64,000 bases of DNA from an uncultured Algibacter sp. (GTDB lineage: Bacteria; Bacteroidota; Bacteroidia; Flavobacteriales; Flavobacteriaceae). A program made the translations under genes and the position numbers. Location of the stretch: assembly GCF_947487575.1 (NCBI RefSeq), contig NZ_CANKXG010000003.1:186001-250000 (forward strand), given 5' to 3'. The notes under the pieces are model-generated. The model was not told the origin of the DNA, made no database searches, and saw only the letters and a program-made list of their open reading frames with translations. How positions within the stretch are numbered: position 1 is the first letter of the stretch; the number at the start of each line of letters is the position of its first letter. Shown one piece after another: positions 1 to 9,900 of this stretch.

Positions 1-674
1 TGTGAACATAATTCAGCAGTTAATCCTCCTGAGAATTCTCGATACATCCTCCAATTTATAGCTTTTTCAAATTTAGAATCAGGAACTGGTCTTCGCCAGT
101 TTCCATGCCTATTCCATTGACACTCAAAACCTGTAATATTACCAACTTTTCCTTGTTTAATTAAATCTACTATATGTGTATAAAGCCTTGAACTATGGTA
201 TTGATGACCTGTTTGAAATATTCGATTAGAATCATTTTCCTTATTAACTAATTCAATAATTCCTTTGTAGCCCTTAGCTAATGTTTTTTCGCAATATACA
301 TGCTTGCCAGCATCAAGTGCATCAATCGCAATTTTTGAGTGCGTATTAAATGGTGTTGCAACTATAATTGCATCAATATCTTTGTTATCTAAAAGTTTTC
401 GGTAATCTGAATAACCAGTAGGATTTGAATTAGATTTTGCTAAACCTTTATTTAATCTAAATGGCAAAATATCGCAAGCAGCTATTACATTTACATGGTC
501 TATTGAATTGATTATAGACGTTAAACCGCCTCCACGATCTCCAGTACCAATAACACCAATATTTATATTGTTGTTGGCATTTAAATTAGACATCACATTG
601 CCATATAAATAAGAAGAACTTGCTATACCTGCAGTAACTACAGCTGTATTTTTTATAAATGAGCGTCTTTTCAA
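1..674 (-). CDS. Gfo/Idh/MocA family oxidoreductase, Tat-exported (partial, C-terminus outside window)
   Basis: This frame is open from the window edge to position 674. It starts KRRSFIKN, a twin-arginine leader, followed by a hydrophobic stretch and then INIGVIGTGDRGGG, the glycine-rich NAD(P)-binding loop of Gfo/Idh/MocA dehydrogenases. Further on are VATPFNTH and HVYCEKTLAK, which align with the usual 'EKP' catalytic-lysine motif (here EKT). No ATG precedes the Tat motif; the only fitting start is TTG at 674-672, three bases after the stop of the upstream gene and in the same frame, so the two are probably translationally coupled. The role is inferred: periplasmic NAD-dependent oxidation of a sugar or glycoside, together with the next two genes. 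The substrate is unknown. An ATG at about 590 would remove the leader and is less likely. Confidence 0.85.
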   Translation of the reverse strand, partial: MKRRSFIKNTAVVTAGIASSSYLYGNVMSNLNANNNINIGVIGTGDRGGGLTSIINSIDHVNVIAACDILPFRLNKGLAKSNSNPTGYSDYRKLLDNKDIDAIIVATPFNTHSKIAIDALDAGKHVYCEKTLAKGYKGIIELVNKENDSNRIFQTGHQYHSSRLYTHIVDLIKQGKVGNITGFECQWNRHGNWRRPVPDSKFEKAINWRMYREFSGGLTAELCS

Positions 675-677
675 ATT

Positions 678-2021
678 TTATAGTTTTGGTTCCCAACCTG
701 GCTCATAAGTTCTAGACCAGAGTTTCATGGCATCTCTGTTATACATCATACCTGTTTTATCATCTATATCAAAACCATCATTAATTCTGTAAGCAATATT
801 TGCGTAATGCACCATAGCCATACTTTTACTAGCATCATCAATAGGTGCGTTTAATTTAGTTTTTCCTCTAATGGTATCAAAAAGATTTTGAACATGTTTT
901 GTTGAGGTATCTCCACCTCCACCTAAAGCAGTTCCTGCTTCTTTCGATGCTGAATTGTATTCTTTAACTAATTTTCCTTTACGGTCATATAGCATGTATT
1001 TACCTCTATCTACAAATACTGATCCTTCTGTTCCATAAATAACAGTTCCACGACCTCCTCCATAAGTACTGTAACTATTTCTAGATTTACCATCCCACTT
1101 AATAACCTTATTATCAGCAAATTTAAATGTAGCTTCCATATCATCATACATTTCCCAACCATCATCTAAAAAGTGACGCTTTTCAGCTTCAACATATACA
1201 TGCTGAGGAAAATCCACTTGTAATGCCCAACGAGCCACATCTAACTCATGGGTGCCATTATTACCAGCTTCGGCGGTTCCATATTCCCAACCATACCAAT
1301 GCCAGTTATAATTCCATGTTTCAGAGGTATAATCGCGTCTTGGCGCGGGACCTTGCCATAAACTCCAATCTAATCCATCTGGTATTGGAGCACTTTTTTG
1401 TACTGGTGACTCACCACGTCCATTGTTATAAAATGCAACAGCTTTATATGGTTTCCCAATAATGCCATTATGTATTTCATTAATAATTTCAATAGTATGA
1501 CCTGATGAACGTTGTTGATTACCCATTTGAACCACTTTGTTAAAATATTTTGCTGCTTTAACCAATTGTTCATTTTCATGCATATTGTGACTACAAGGTT
1601 TTTCTACATACACATGTTTGCCTGCTTTCATTGCCATTATTGATCCTGGAGCATGCCAATGGTCTGGTGTGGCATTAATCAATACATCTACATTTTTATC
1701 GTCTAATACTTTTCTAATATCATTCTCTAGTGAAGGGTTATAATCTATATATTCTCTAAACCCCTTTAAAGCCTTCAAGCGTTGACTTTCCATAACATCA
1801 CATAAGTAAAGCAATTTGGCATTAGTTGCTTTTGAAGCTATGGGTGGCTTAAAAGCATTCAAACGCCTTCCTAAACCAGCAATAGCTACGTTTAAGCGGT
1901 CATTTGCACCAATGATATTCTTATAACTTTTAGCAGACATAGCATTAACGCCACCTGTTAAACTAACTCCGATTGCCGCTACAGTTGTTTTTTTTAAAAA
2001 ATCTCTTCTATTATTATCCAT
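678..2021 (-). CDS. Gfo/Idh/MocA family oxidoreductase, Tat-exported
   Basis: The protein has 447 residues if translation begins at the ATG at 2021, which I prefer because MDNNRRDFLKKTT is a textbook twin-arginine leader; the frame extends further up but would then overlap the upstream gene. After the leader come the Rossmann segment LNVAIAGLGRR, the motif HVYVEKPCSHN carrying the expected EKP lysine, and a C-terminal substrate domain containing GNNGTHELDVARWAL. The family oxidises or reduces sugar hydroxyls using tightly bound NAD(P). Its start lies one base beyond the stop of the double-DUF1080 lipoprotein and its stop sits three bases before the next dehydrogenase, so the three are one operon. 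Two exported dehydrogenases beside DUF1080 suggest oxidation of a glycoside to a 3-keto form followed by cleavage. That pairing is inference. Confidence 0.9.
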   Translation of the reverse strand: MDNNRRDFLKKTTVAAIGVSLTGGVNAMSAKSYKNIIGANDRLNVAIAGLGRRLNAFKPPIASKATNAKLLYLCDVMESQRLKALKGFREYIDYNPSLENDIRKVLDDKNVDVLINATPDHWHAPGSIMAMKAGKHVYVEKPCSHNMHENEQLVKAAKYFNKVVQMGNQQRSSGHTIEIINEIHNGIIGKPYKAVAFYNNGRGESPVQKSAPIPDGLDWSLWQGPAPRRDYTSETWNYNWHWYGWEYGTAEAGNNGTHELDVARWALQVDFPQHVYVEAEKRHFLDDGWEMYDDMEATFKFADNKVIKWDGKSRNSYSTYGGGRGTVIYGTEGSVFVDRGKYMLYDRKGKLVKEYNSASKEAGTALGGGGDTSTKHVQNLFDTIRGKTKLNAPIDDASKSMAMVHYANIAYRINDGFDIDDKTGMMYNRDAMKLWSRTYEPGWEPKL

Positions 2022-2022
2022 T

Positions 2023-3405
2023 TTACTGCTTGTTATTTTTTGGAACTCTAATTTTAATATTTCTAAAAGACACCTTATCACCATGGTCTTGCAATAAGAT
2101 TTGTCCTTTTTCTAGCACTCCAAAATTAGGCCATTTAGCATATTTGCTTTCTGAAACTAAATTTAAAAATTCTTCACTTCCACGCTCATATTCTAAAACT
2201 TTTACATCATTAAGCCAATGCTCTACATGATTATTAATAGACTTAATATACGCCGTATTCCATTCTCCAATTGGATTAATCGGTTTATTAGGATTTGCTT
2301 GAATTAAATCATACAAAGAACAAACTGTTCTACTACCTACATGCGAACCTAGTTTAGCATCTGCATGCAATGCATCATCTAAGATTTGATATTCTAAACC
2401 AATTGATGATCCTGATCCTTTATTAATTTCTGTATCTACGTAATATTTTATACCACTATTTGCTCCAGGTGTTAATTTAAAATCTACTTGTAATTCAAAG
2501 TTACTGTATACATCGGTTGTAACAATATCACCACCTGCTTCAGATTCGGCACCTCCTGTATCAGCTACGATTAGCTCTCCATTTTCTATCGACCAACCTT
2601 TATCTGGAAACGTATCTAATTTAGCGCCACGCCAACCTTGAGTTGTTTTACCATCCCAAAGCATTTTCCATCCAGCCTTTTTTTCATTGTAAGTTAAATT
2701 ATTTTTAGTAATTATAGGTTCAATAGGAGATTCTTTAGAATATTTTGATAAATTTTCAGTTAAAATCTTAGCATTCTTCCACATAACCTGCTTACCAAGC
2801 TTCTCCATTTTATTACCAATAGAATGTACTTGCAATCCAATAAAACCAGTAGCTGTTTTATCATCAATCAAATAAGAAGCAGGAACATTATTTATCCAAG
2901 TTTTTATAGTATCACCTATGGCTTCAACTCTGTAATTATTCCATTTATTTTGTTTGAATGCTTTTTGCGCTTCCGGATTATTCTCAAGTGGATTAAGCCA
3001 TTTACGTCGTTTTTCATCATAAATACCACCGCTCCAAGCTCGCTTTGAAGGATCTATTTCAACTTGATATCCATGCACCATACCTTCTCTATAATATGGA
3101 AGACTATTACTTCGTATTTGTATACCTGAATTCATCGTGGAATCGACTTTAAAATCGATTTCAAAAATAAAATTTCCATACATTTTATTGGTTGTTAAAA
3201 ATGTATTTGGTGTATTAGCCTTGGTAGTGCCAATAATTACGCCATCATTAACCTTATAGGTCGCTTTACCTCCCAAAATTGTCCAACCATTTAATGAATC
3301 ATTCTTAATCAATTCTACCCAAGGTATTTCTTCTTTTTTTGTGTTACAGGATATGATAAAAAAGCATGCAACAATTAGTGATAGTTTGGTTGTAATTGTA
3401 TTCAT
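2023..3405 (-). CDS. Lipoprotein with two DUF1080 (3-keto-disaccharide hydrolase) domains
   Basis: This is a 460-residue protein with a lipoprotein signal (IVACFFIISC, Cys about 20). Two similar halves follow: the first DUF1080 domain opens WVELIKNDSLNGWTI (about 28-210), the second WKMLWDGKTTQGWRG (about 245-455). Each has the family's jelly-roll pattern, including NSGIQIRS and NSGIKYYV. DUF1080 (PF06439) is a concanavalin-like fold associated with hydrolysis of 3-keto-glycosides. It probably acts in the periplasm or on the outer membrane, feeding on products of the two exported Gfo/Idh/MocA enzymes directly downstream. It is first in the operon. Upstream are a TCCTG-type operator (3626-3643) and, unusually, an intrinsic-terminator-like hairpin (3452-3495). 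Confidence 0.9.
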   Translation of the reverse strand: MNTITTKLSLIVACFFIISCNTKKEEIPWVELIKNDSLNGWTILGGKATYKVNDGVIIGTTKANTPNTFLTTNKMYGNFIFEIDFKVDSTMNSGIQIRSNSLPYYREGMVHGYQVEIDPSKRAWSGGIYDEKRRKWLNPLENNPEAQKAFKQNKWNNYRVEAIGDTIKTWINNVPASYLIDDKTATGFIGLQVHSIGNKMEKLGKQVMWKNAKILTENLSKYSKESPIEPIITKNNLTYNEKKAGWKMLWDGKTTQGWRGAKLDTFPDKGWSIENGELIVADTGGAESEAGGDIVTTDVYSNFELQVDFKLTPGANSGIKYYVDTEINKGSGSSIGLEYQILDDALHADAKLGSHVGSRTVCSLYDLIQANPNKPINPIGEWNTAYIKSINNHVEHWLNDVKVLEYERGSEEFLNLVSESKYAKWPNFGVLEKGQILLQDHGDKVSFRNIKIRVPKNNKQ

Positions 3406-3451
3406 AAATATATATTATAATAGTTTGTAATAAATGTACAGATAAATAAAA

Positions 3452-3495
3452 AAATAACCTCCATTTTAAAACTTAATTTTAAGTGGAGGTTATTT
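3452..3495 (-). terminator. Intrinsic-terminator-like hairpin in the leader of the DUF1080 gene
   Basis: A perfect 12-bp inverted repeat (AAATAACCTCCA at 3452-3463 and its complement at 3484-3495) has a 20-base loop and, read on the minus strand, runs into a T tract. It lies 47 bases before the start codon of the double-DUF1080 gene. It is not needed to end the SusC/D operon, which has its own terminator further upstream, so it may act as an attenuator or as the end of a small RNA. Confidence 0.6.
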
Positions 3496-3625
3496 TTGAC
3501 TAACTCAATAAACTACTTTAATTTAAACATATATAAAAACTGTATACTCATTTAAGTTCAGTTTATAATCATTAATTATGAAGTTCTGTTAATTAATTAA
3601 AACTAATGTAATATAGATAAGAAAC

Positions 3626-3643
3626 TATCCTGCTGTATCCTGA
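3626..3643 (-). promoter_or_regulatory. TCCTG-type operator, site a (upstream of DUF1080 operon)
   Basis: TATCCTGCTGTATCCTGA matches the 15-bp motif TCCTGyrCTGTaCTG, seen in near-identical form at 15208, 29566, 30641, 52631 and 53859. It is about 220 bases upstream of the start at 3405. Its orientation relative to the downstream gene is the same as at the other sites. Confidence 0.5.
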
Positions 3644-3889
3644 AAATAATATTTTCAGAAGAATAAACTGTAGTTTTAAAATTAAAGTAAGTTTGATATA
3701 AAATATTAGGTTTTAACTGGCTTATATCAATATTTGTACTTTGAGTGTAGTAAAAGGGTATTTAAAAAGTGTTAAGGTTTGAAATACAATAAACTTGATA
3801 ATATATTATCTGGTATTTAAGTCAACAAACCAGCCTTTATACTAAAACTAACTTTATTTAGAAGTTAAATGTTTTTTTGTATGAATAAA

Positions 3890-3919
3890 AAAATAGCGAG
3901 AATTTAATCCCGCTATTTT
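3890..3919 (-). terminator. Terminator of the tandem SusC/SusD operon
   Basis: The arms AAAATAGCG (3890-3898) and CGCTATTTT (3911-3919) pair perfectly. On the minus strand the hairpin is followed by a T-rich run. It lies 35 bases beyond the stop codon of the DUF1735/DUF4361 lipoprotein gene. Confidence 0.7.
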
Positions 3920-3953
3920 TAACTTAAACGATATGATTTATAATGTCTTAAAA

Positions 3954-5126
3954 TTAAGGTATTTCTAAGTCTAGTGTAAACTCCTCAAACTTTACATCTC
4001 TGTCTCTAATAACTAAAGTATCTTTAACTGTATGCAATAAATCAAGCGTTGCTGTTGTTGTTGAAATTAATCTACCAAAAAAGCGTCTCTCAGTAACTTC
4101 AACTTCTAGTTCTCGGTATTCATAATCTAAGTAAATTACGTCTCGACTTTCACCTCCCCATTCATCTCCATCTTCTACAAAATTTCCTGAGCCCGTTACA
4201 GTAACTGTACTACTTGGGTCTGCATTAGTAACAGTAATTTCTTCATTATCGTTAAATGTTAATAGTAAAGACAATGTATTATTGGTAGCAAGATCTGGAT
4301 CTGATCTTCTAACACCAATAGTAGTAGTTGCTATATTTCTTCCTGCAGTTGATACTGGAAGTAATTCATCACCTACAACAAACTCAGATCTATAAACTGT
4401 AGAGTTATCAATGTCCCTTGATTCTGTCTCTGTTGGGTCTCCACTTTCAAAAACCGTTTCCAATCCGACAAAGCCGACAACTGCATCCTCACCGCGTCTT
4501 AAATAGATACCTTGATATTTATTCATAAACTTGATACCAAAAAGTGTATAGTCTTTAGGTTGTGTTGCCCAATCATCAGCTTTAATCTTAATTGGGTTAT
4601 CAACCACTGGTACACCTGTTAAAAGAGAATCTAATTCTTCATAACCAGTAATTTTTAAAGGAAGAACATAGTTAACCGAATCCTTTTCAGCAACAAATGA
4701 AAGTGGATCATCAAAAAATGCATCTGAAAGCTGCACCGGTATGCGTCCTTTTGTAGAACCAGAAGGAATTGTCACAGGACTTTCTTGTTCAATAGTATAG
4801 TAAGAAGCAGGTAATACTCTTACATTTACTGCATTAACCCCTGTCAATTGAGTAGCATCTATTAATTCAGGAGCTAACTCAAAATGTACTCTTCGATTTT
4901 TATTATTATTGTAAACTCCAGACATAACAACACCGATTTCAAACCGTCCATTATTGTCGTTTTCATTAAAACCTAAATCATACTTCCCTTGAATTAATGT
5001 TCGTACAGGGGTTTGAAATGGAAAATATACTGAAGTTGAACCAAAATCGTCAAATTCATTTTCCTGATTTTCGCAAGCCATTAAACTAAAGGCAATTACG
5101 CATATTATTAAATATTTTATTTTCAT
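3954..5126 (-). CDS. Surface lipoprotein, DUF1735/DUF4361 type (candidate glycan-binding protein)
   Basis: The protein has 390 residues with a lipoprotein signal ending CVIAFSLMAC (Cys18). The N-terminal part, with SVYFPFQTPVRTL and repeated beta-strand patterns such as RVLPASYYTI and IPVQLSDAFF, fits DUF1735 (BACON-like N-terminal domain of BT_3987-type proteins). The C-terminal half, including LFGIKFMNKYQGIYLRRGED, fits DUF4361. Proteins of this kind are commonly the third partner after a SusC/SusD pair and bind glycan at the cell surface. The gene is the last of the operon and starts 40 bases after the SusD stop. No catalytic motif is visible; ligand unknown. Confidence 0.8.
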   Translation of the reverse strand: MKIKYLIICVIAFSLMACENQENEFDDFGSTSVYFPFQTPVRTLIQGKYDLGFNENDNNGRFEIGVVMSGVYNNNKNRRVHFELAPELIDATQLTGVNAVNVRVLPASYYTIEQESPVTIPSGSTKGRIPVQLSDAFFDDPLSFVAEKDSVNYVLPLKITGYEELDSLLTGVPVVDNPIKIKADDWATQPKDYTLFGIKFMNKYQGIYLRRGEDAVVGFVGLETVFESGDPTETESRDIDNSTVYRSEFVVGDELLPVSTAGRNIATTTIGVRRSDPDLATNNTLSLLLTFNDNEEITVTNADPSSTVTVTGSGNFVEDGDEWGGESRDVIYLDYEYRELEVEVTERRFFGRLISTTTATLDLLHTVKDTLVIRDRDVKFEEFTLDLEIP

Positions 5127-5165
5127 GTCTAATATTTTTTAATTCTTCTAAGTTACATAATTACC

Positions 5166-6893
5166 CTACCAGCCATTATTTTGCTCCAATTCAGGAAATT
5201 TTATAGTCTCTGCATTTGGAATTGGCATATAAGTCGCAAATGGTTGGTAATCCCTCTCTTCTACAGAAGGCAACTCAACATAATTACTTCCGTTAAAAAA
5301 GTAACCTTTAGCTGTTTCATTTAAAGATAGTCCCCACCTTCTAAGATCCCAGAACCTATGACCTTCAAAACTTAGTTCTATACGACGTTCATTTCTAATA
5401 AGCTCTCTCATCCCGTCTGTAGTTGAAATAGATGCTAAGTAGTTATCTGGTTGTGTAATTCCTGCTCTATCACGTATTGCTGCAATCACGTCACGGGCGG
5501 TAATACCACCAACCTGATGGTCAGGACCACCAATTTCGTTAGCTGATTCTGCTAAAATTAAAAACAATTCGGTATATCTAAAATACACATTAACATGTAT
5601 CTTACCTGTAGCAGTATTATCATTATTAATTCTAACATCTGGACGTAACAATTTTTTAAGGTAATAGCCTGTAGTTGTTGATTGCTGAGGAATAGAATCT
5701 AACCTATCATTTCCACCACCAACACCAGTATTAATTGTTCCACCTCCAAAAGAAGCCCCATTAAGAACAACATATTTTTCTAACCTAGGATCTCTATTGG
5801 CATACGGGTTTTGTGGATCAAAACCATTAGCCTCAGTTGCAGGATATCCGTCTTGCATTGGGAATGCCATTACAAAGTTATGTGTTGGATTAATCTCCCC
5901 ATTTCCATTAACTGAAGGCGGAAACATTCTTTCTTCATAGTTGGAAGTATTGCCTCCTAAAGAACTACGCCAAAGCATTTCGCTACTCTCTAAATTAGGA
6001 TCATCTGCATAAAACTCAAGACCAATTGGATCCAAACCAGCAACGCCTCCAATAGTATTTAAAATTTCAGCGGCATTATTTGCTGCCATATTATAATAGT
6101 CTTGATTATTTAAAAACGAAGGACTTGCAGCAAAAAGTGCTAAACGTGCTTTTAGTGCTTTTACAATTCTTCCTGAAATACGTAAATCAAAAAAGTTATC
6201 ATTTACCACTTTGTATTTAACATAATCAAAGTCTTCCAAATTTGAATACCACTCATCTACCTGTACCTCACTTAATCCATAATCAGTTGGTAATAAAGTA
6301 AGTGCCTCATCAAAATCTGCCATAATAGCCTGAACAGAGGCTTCAAATGGTAAACGGGGTACATTAAAGTTACCATCAGGTTCAATAAATTCAGTAAAAT
6401 AAGGAATACCTAATAATTCACCAGAAGTACCAACTCCTGCATGTGCTTGAAGCGCATAAAAATGATGCAACCCTCTTAACGCCAATGCTTCACCCTTTAA
6501 ACGAAGGTAAAACATATCATTAGTTAATGTATCTCTGCTCCATTGTATTTCTCTTGCATCAATAATTTCTAGAAATCGGTTTACCCAGAATACATTTTCA
6601 AATCTACTCCAACGGGCTATAGGGTTAAATTGTGCGCTTAGCTCTCCAATAGCAATTCGCTTGATATCATTATCCAAAATATTATTAACAGCATCATCAG
6701 TAGCCGCTTCAGTAAATGAATATTGATCCAACAAGTTATTATATCCATTTAATAATATTCCTTCTGCTAAATTTGGATTTGCGCTAACATCATCAAAATC
6801 TAACCTGTTTTCATCAATAGGTTCGAAGGTATCACAAGCAATCATGCCAGTAAACACCAATACAATTAAAATATATTTTATTAAATTTTTCAT
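5166..6893 (-). CDS. SusD/RagB-family outer-membrane lipoprotein (pair 2)
   Basis: This 575-residue protein has a lipoprotein signal (VLVFTGMIAC, Cys20). Its typical SusD features are TPR-like helices in the N-terminal half (EALALRGLHHFYALQAHAG), the C-terminal RNERRIELSFEGHRFWDLRRWG block, and a terminal aromatic-rich ending. SusD proteins form the lid of the SusC transporter and capture oligosaccharides. It sits directly downstream of its SusC partner, with a 27-base gap. Ligand specificity cannot be read from the sequence. Confidence 0.95.
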   Translation of the reverse strand: MKNLIKYILIVLVFTGMIACDTFEPIDENRLDFDDVSANPNLAEGILLNGYNNLLDQYSFTEAATDDAVNNILDNDIKRIAIGELSAQFNPIARWSRFENVFWVNRFLEIIDAREIQWSRDTLTNDMFYLRLKGEALALRGLHHFYALQAHAGVGTSGELLGIPYFTEFIEPDGNFNVPRLPFEASVQAIMADFDEALTLLPTDYGLSEVQVDEWYSNLEDFDYVKYKVVNDNFFDLRISGRIVKALKARLALFAASPSFLNNQDYYNMAANNAAEILNTIGGVAGLDPIGLEFYADDPNLESSEMLWRSSLGGNTSNYEERMFPPSVNGNGEINPTHNFVMAFPMQDGYPATEANGFDPQNPYANRDPRLEKYVVLNGASFGGGTINTGVGGGNDRLDSIPQQSTTTGYYLKKLLRPDVRINNDNTATGKIHVNVYFRYTELFLILAESANEIGGPDHQVGGITARDVIAAIRDRAGITQPDNYLASISTTDGMRELIRNERRIELSFEGHRFWDLRRWGLSLNETAKGYFFNGSNYVELPSVEERDYQPFATYMPIPNAETIKFPELEQNNGW

Positions 6894-6920
6894 TTTATTT
6901 ATCTTAATTTTCTAATTATA

Positions 6921-9900
6921 TTAAAATGACGCTCTTATCCCTAGAGTAAAAGCTCTAGTTAGTGGCGCTCTACCAATCCTTAATTGGCGAATATCTCGAT
7001 TTTTAGCTATTTCCAAAAGGTTAGTTCCTTGAAGGTTTATGCTTAAATCTTGAATACCAAGTTTATTCGATATGTTATCATCGAATTCATATGTTAACTG
7101 AGCACGATTAATAGTAAAATAACTATTATCGTACAACCAAAATGTAGATGATCTAAAGTTGTTTTGATTTGTACCAGCTGACAACCTAGGAAACGTTGCT
7201 GTATTTGCAGTTTCGGGAGTCCAACGATTTAAAACAACCTCAGAATATTTATCATTTCCATCAACTGAATAATATTGGTTAAAAGCACTATTTAATTTAC
7301 TACCAACTCCTCCTGTTTGTCCGGTTCCAAGTATAAATAGATTAAATGCTTTATATTTTACATTTAGGTTAATTCCATAATTCCAAGGACTATTAGTCTG
7401 CCCAATTGCAATTTGGTCATCGTCATCAATCCAATTATCTCCATTTTGATTGGCGTATTTTATATCACCTGGCTTTAGTACCGTACCAAATCGAGGAACT
7501 GGCAAACCAGCATTTAAATTACCGTCTCCATCAAAATCGGCCTCAGAATAAAAGCCTTGGTCAACTAAACCAAAAGTTGTATTAACCTCTTTTCCAACTC
7601 TGTTTTGGTAGTCAAACTCATTTATTTCAGATCGTTGTAATACTTCTGTTTGACTGTACAATATATTAGCACCTATAGCTACTGAAACATCATTAAAGTT
7701 TTTCTTAAAATTCATACCTATTTCAAAACCAGTATATAAGTTCTTACCGAAATTGTTATAGGGTCTGAAGTCTTCATAATAAGACGGGTATAGGGCATTC
7801 AAAAATTCTACTTGCTTATCGAGCTCTGATTTAAAATAATTAAACTCTAACCACAGAGAATTCATTAAATAACTTTCTAAACCTATGTTTAAATCAATAC
7901 GCTCTTCAAATGTTAAATCAAGATTCTCTCCTTGTGAAATATTTTGTCTACGATTAGAATTTCCATCAGCCCAATTAAAATTGTTACCATTAGAATAGTT
8001 TACATTATATAAATAGTAACCACCTATTCCTTGGTCAGACTTTATAATACCACCTGAAGCCTTTAACTTAAGGTAGTTAATAAAATTACTATTCTTCAAA
8101 AAAGGTTCTTCACTTAAAATGTACGCCACACCTGAAGTTGGTGATAAAGCACCTCTATTTCCTTCCGGTAGCTTTAACGAAGTAACATAGGTTCCTGTAA
8201 AATCAAAAAATAGTTTCTTTTTGTAGTCATAAGCTATTTGAAATCCTAAATGAGCATCAACATCTGTTTGAATAACATTGCTTCTCCTTTGTGAATTATA
8301 ATAACCTAACAACGTGGTATTTAAAGAATGATCTTTAGAAAAAGTTGTGTCATAATTTACCAGTCCATAAAGACCAAATCGAGATACAAAACCATTGGTA
8401 CTAACATTTTCAGTTTGATCTTTTATGTCTCTACCAAAAATACCAGAATCATCTGCGATAGGGTTAAGTGAATCAGTATTATCAATACCAAAATTTGTTA
8501 TTCTATTACCTTCCCAACCTGGAGCGTATGTTTTGTATTCATTAATTATATTTAAATCAAAAGAATCATAAAAATCAAAACTCACATAGGTTTTAGCAGA
8601 CAGACCTTTTGTTATCCTATCTAAATCAAAATTGATTGAGTTGTTAAACTGTGTAGAACGAAACACATTAGTTTGGTACCCACCAGCAATAGCCAAAGCT
8701 ATAGGTGCATCTGTACCGAACTGTTGTGTTGTTCCCAAAAGAAACCCATTAAACGTACGTGCCGTTTGCAATTGTCCTGCAACCGTAGGGTCGCTAGTAT
8801 CTACTAAATTTGCAGGTAAAAATGGCGAATAAGTATTAGGCTTAAGAGTAGTACCAGCGCTCAACAAATTAGCTCTAGACGAATTAGTTGTACTTATAAT
8901 CGCAACACCATCTAGACTACTAGTAATCCAATCATTTATTTTAAAATCTAAGTTACCTCTTATATTAAAACGGTTATTACCTGCATTGATGTCATCATTA
9001 ATATTAACCCATTCCTCTCTAGTATTCCAACCCACATTAACATAATACTGATTTTTATCATTTCCACCAGAAAACTCAGAAATAACACTTGTAGTATTAA
9101 TAAAGGGTTGCACATATTCACTTGAATATAAGTCTACATCTGGGTATAGGTACTTATTTAAGCCACTATTGGTATTAAAAATCTTCTCATTTGAAAATCT
9201 TCGCCCATCATCTGCTAGTGCACCATCGTTATCCAAAGCTTCATTAAAAAGTGTCATATATGCCGCTGAACTCAAATAATTGGGCAAAGCCCTAGGGACA
9301 CTAATACCAGAGCGTACATTAACATTAATCTCTTTTCTATTTTCTTTTCCGCGTTTAGTGTTAATTACAATAACACCATTTCTACCTTGACTACCGTATA
9401 ATGCCACAGAGTTTGCATCTTTAAGCACCGTTATCTGCTCAACCTCTTCCATATTAAGAATATTAGGATCACGACCAATTACACCATCAATAACAAAAAT
9501 AGCATCATTCCTTAACCCTCTAACATTATCAGAACCTCTTACTCCTAACATTAGTCCGTTAATATAATCTCTAACCCATTGGGTATTGTCATAGGCTAAA
9601 CGATCTTTTGTGTTTATTGATGAAACCGCTCCAACAATATCACGACGATATTTAGTAGCTACTCCCATCTTAATTTCATCATCTTCGCTGGCCAGAAATG
9701 GCGATTTCTCCAAGGTAATATTATCTGTCAAATCAAACATATTAGTGAGCTTCGATTCATAACCCTTTTTTTTAATTACAACAGACTCATCATCAAGTAA
9801 CATAATTTGAAACTGCCCATTAACATCCGAAGATGTTTTATTTCCATTAAAGCCAAAAACATTAACTCCGCTTATAGGGTTACCTTCTTTATCAACCACA

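Larger units (their letters stand above)
3406..3953. other. 548-bp intergenic region with operator and two hairpins, no convincing gene
   Basis: This AT-rich spacer separates two minus-strand units. I see no ORF longer than about a dozen codons. It contains the terminator of the SusC/D operon (3890-3919), a copy of the shared TCCTG motif (3626-3643) and a second terminator-like hairpin (3452-3495). The order operator, about 130 bases without coding, then terminator would fit a small RNA or an attenuated leader. Confidence 0.6.
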
